In this document: piece by piece, positions 6,847 through 7,350 of the stretch | How positions within the stretch are numbered: position 1 is the stretch's first letter | Layout of the letters: each line of letters starts with the position of its first letter | Source of the DNA: Candidatus Heimdallarchaeota archaeon | Lineage (GTDB): Archaea > Asgardarchaeota > Heimdallarchaeia > Heimdallarchaeales > Heimdallarchaeaceae | Assembly: GCA_016839875.1 (NCBI GenBank) | Contig: JAEOTK010000193.1 | Location: forward strand, 1 to 7,350 | Length of the DNA: 7,350 bases | Reading direction: 5' to 3' | The notes under the pieces: generated by a model | What the model was told of the DNA's origin: nothing | The model's input: the letters and a program-made list of their open reading frames with translations, nothing else | Database searches by the model: none | Made by a program: the position numbers and the translations under genes

Positions 6847-7123
6847 GTAGATCTTCCTCCTCTAATTCTGAACTTTCAAAGACTTCTATAATACGATCTG
6901 TTAGCTTATCCTTTGCTTCTTTACTTAGATTGAATGTTTTAGTGAGATTGTTATCATCATCTAAAAGATACTGTACAAAATCTAAAACCTGTGAAGCATT
7001 TTTGATATCTCCCTCATTCAGTTCATCGTATTCTGATAACACATTTACTATAATACTCGATTGAGATTGAATATCTTCTTTTTCCTCTTCGATGTTTTTT
7101 TCAGTTTTTTCTTCTTGTGACAT
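6839..7123 (-). CDS. Small highly acidic protein, first gene of the operon
   Basis: I do not recognise this 94-residue protein. It has about 28 acidic against 9 basic residues. The first 20 residues are a Glu/Lys-rich, probably disordered tail; residues about 23-80 could form several helices (IIVNVLSEYDEL, ASQVLDFVQYLL, KEAKDKLTDRIIEVF); the end is again acidic (ELEEEDLLD). There is no Cys, metal motif, signal peptide or membrane segment. The ATG is preceded by AAAGGGG five bases upstream. Its stop overlaps the TTG start of the Rad50-like gene by eight bases, so its translation is probably coupled to that gene. It could be a small binding partner of the ATPase, a DNA mimic, or a regulator of the complex. 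These are guesses; only the position as operon leader and the composition are seen. Gene reality is supported by the promoter, the ribosome binding site and the overlap. Confidence 0.82.
   Translation of the reverse strand: MSQEEKTEKNIEEEKEDIQSQSSIIVNVLSEYDELNEGDIKNASQVLDFVQYLLDDDNNLTKTFNLSKEAKDKLTDRIIEVFESSELEEEDLLD
6856..6862 (-). promoter_or_regulatory. Ribosome binding site deciding the TTG start of the Rad50-like gene
   Basis: GAGGAGG on the minus strand, nine bases before the TTG at 6846 and inside the acidic C-terminal codons of the preceding small gene. No comparable site lies at the usual distance before the internal ATG at 6828, so the TTG start is preferred. Confidence 0.75.
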
Positions 7124-7131
7124 TTAAGCCC

Positions 7132-7154
7132 CTTTCCTATCAGACTTTCCTATC
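7132..7154. repeat. Perfect 10-base direct repeat in the operon leader
   Basis: CTTTCCTATC occurs at 7132-7141 and again at 7145-7154, separated by AGA (13-base period). On the minus strand this is GATAGGAAAG twice, lying between the TATA box and the first start codon of the operon. The downstream copy runs into the AAAGGGG used as ribosome binding site. It could be a regulator binding site or a duplicated translation signal. Confidence 0.6.
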
Positions 7155-7189
7155 CAATGTAGTCAAATATCACTATTTATAGAATTAAG

Positions 7190-7197
7190 TATATAAA
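7190..7197 (-). promoter_or_regulatory. Archaeal TATA box of the five-gene operon
   Basis: The minus strand reads TTTATATA, matching the archaeal box A consensus. A transcript start about 25 bases downstream falls near 7166-7171, giving a leader of about 45 bases before the ATG at 7123. A second match, TATAAATA at 7174-7181, could give a shorter leader. No other promoter-sized gap exists inside the operon, so this region probably drives all five genes. Confidence 0.6.
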
Positions 7198-7225
7198 TTT
7201 ATTCAACAAAATACGGTTGTGTAGA

Positions 7226-7235
7226 GTTCTAGAAC
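7226..7235. repeat. Perfect 10-base palindrome in the divergent promoter region
   Basis: GTTCTAGAAC is a perfect inverted repeat with no spacer. It lies upstream of both divergent TATA boxes, about 29 bases from the operon box (ending 7197) and 38 bases from the plus-strand box (starting 7274). It could bind a dimeric regulator, but a palindrome this short can arise by chance. Confidence 0.35.
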
Positions 7236-7273
7236 ATCACTTTTAATACTTTCATTTCTCTCTCCCAGAAATG

Positions 7274-7282
7274 TTTAAAATA
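7274..7282 (+). promoter_or_regulatory. Archaeal TATA box of the right-edge gene
   Basis: TTTAAAATA preceded by a purine-rich AGAAATG that could serve as a BRE element. A start about 25 bases downstream falls near 7303, giving a leader of about 13 bases before the ATG at 7316. Confidence 0.5.
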
Positions 7283-7300
7283 GAGGTTTATTATTGAAAG

Positions 7301-7309
7301 AAAGGAGAG
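7301..7309 (+). promoter_or_regulatory. Ribosome binding site of the right-edge gene
   Basis: AAAGGAGAG contains GGAG at 7304-7307, eight bases before the ATG at 7316. This is the main evidence that the short open frame at the right edge is a real gene start. Confidence 0.65.
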
Positions 7310-7315
7310 TATCCA

Positions 7316-7350
7316 ATGCAAGTATTTTTTGATAAGACTCTAGAAAATGA
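7316..7350 (+). CDS. Start of an unidentified divergent gene (partial)
   Basis: Eleven codons are visible, MQVFFDKTLEN, before the window ends. That is too short to name a family. The ATG is supported by a well-spaced GGAG and a TATA box. It is transcribed away from the five-gene operon, with 192 bases between the two start codons, so the two units could share regulation. Confidence 0.6.
   Translation, partial: MQVFFDKTLEN

Noticed and set aside
1..7350. CRISPR array, tRNA or rRNA gene, insertion sequence, transposase or integrase
   Set aside because: I looked for regularly spaced repeats, cloverleaf-like sequence, terminal inverted repeats and recombinase motifs. None is visible, and the window is almost entirely filled by the five intact genes with no frameshift or premature stop.

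Overview
The window looks like AT-rich archaeal chromosome. The case for archaea rests on three things. TATA boxes (for example TTTATATA on the minus strand at 7190-7197) lie about 25 bases before expected transcript starts. Shine-Dalgarno motifs such as GAGGTG, GAGGAGG and GGGAGG are strong and well spaced. The gene content also fits: a Rad50-type ATPase with a zinc hook, and a left-edge fragment resembling the archaeal VIT1/CCC1-like membrane family. Proteins are rich in Lys, Glu and Ile. I cannot fix the phylum; a low-GC Asgard-type or other mesophilic archaeon is possible but unproven.

Layout. Positions 1-113 (minus) hold the start of a VIT1/CCC1-like membrane protein that runs off the left edge. 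Positions 114-243 hold its promoter and a hairpin plus T-run that probably ends the operon to its right. Positions 244-7123 are one tightly packed minus-strand operon of five genes, in transcription order: a 94-residue very acidic protein, an 819-residue Rad50/SMC-like ABC ATPase with a CxxC zinc hook, a 201-residue basic protein with a probable winged helix, a MoxR-type AAA+ ATPase of about 307 residues, and an 868-residue protein with a C-terminal von Willebrand A (vWA) domain and intact metal site. Junctions are overlaps of 8, 4 and 1 bases and one 11-base gap, each with its own strong ribosome binding site, so the genes are almost certainly co-transcribed. Positions 7124-7315 are a divergent promoter region with a perfect 10-base direct repeat in the operon leader. 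At 7316 a plus-strand gene begins and runs off the right edge.

How the genes may work together. MoxR AAA+ and vWA proteins form known two-part machines that remodel metal-dependent or multi-subunit targets. Rad50-like ATPases clamp and tether DNA, normally with the nuclease Mre11. Here no nuclease is visible; the Rad50-like protein is wired to a MoxR-vWA pair through a possible DNA-binding adaptor. The vWA protein begins with a segment resembling the lid of its AAA+ partner. I infer a multi-subunit ATP-driven complex acting on DNA or on a DNA-bound target, possibly a genome-defence or DNA-maintenance system. That function is a hypothesis; the operon structure and domain identities are the supported part.
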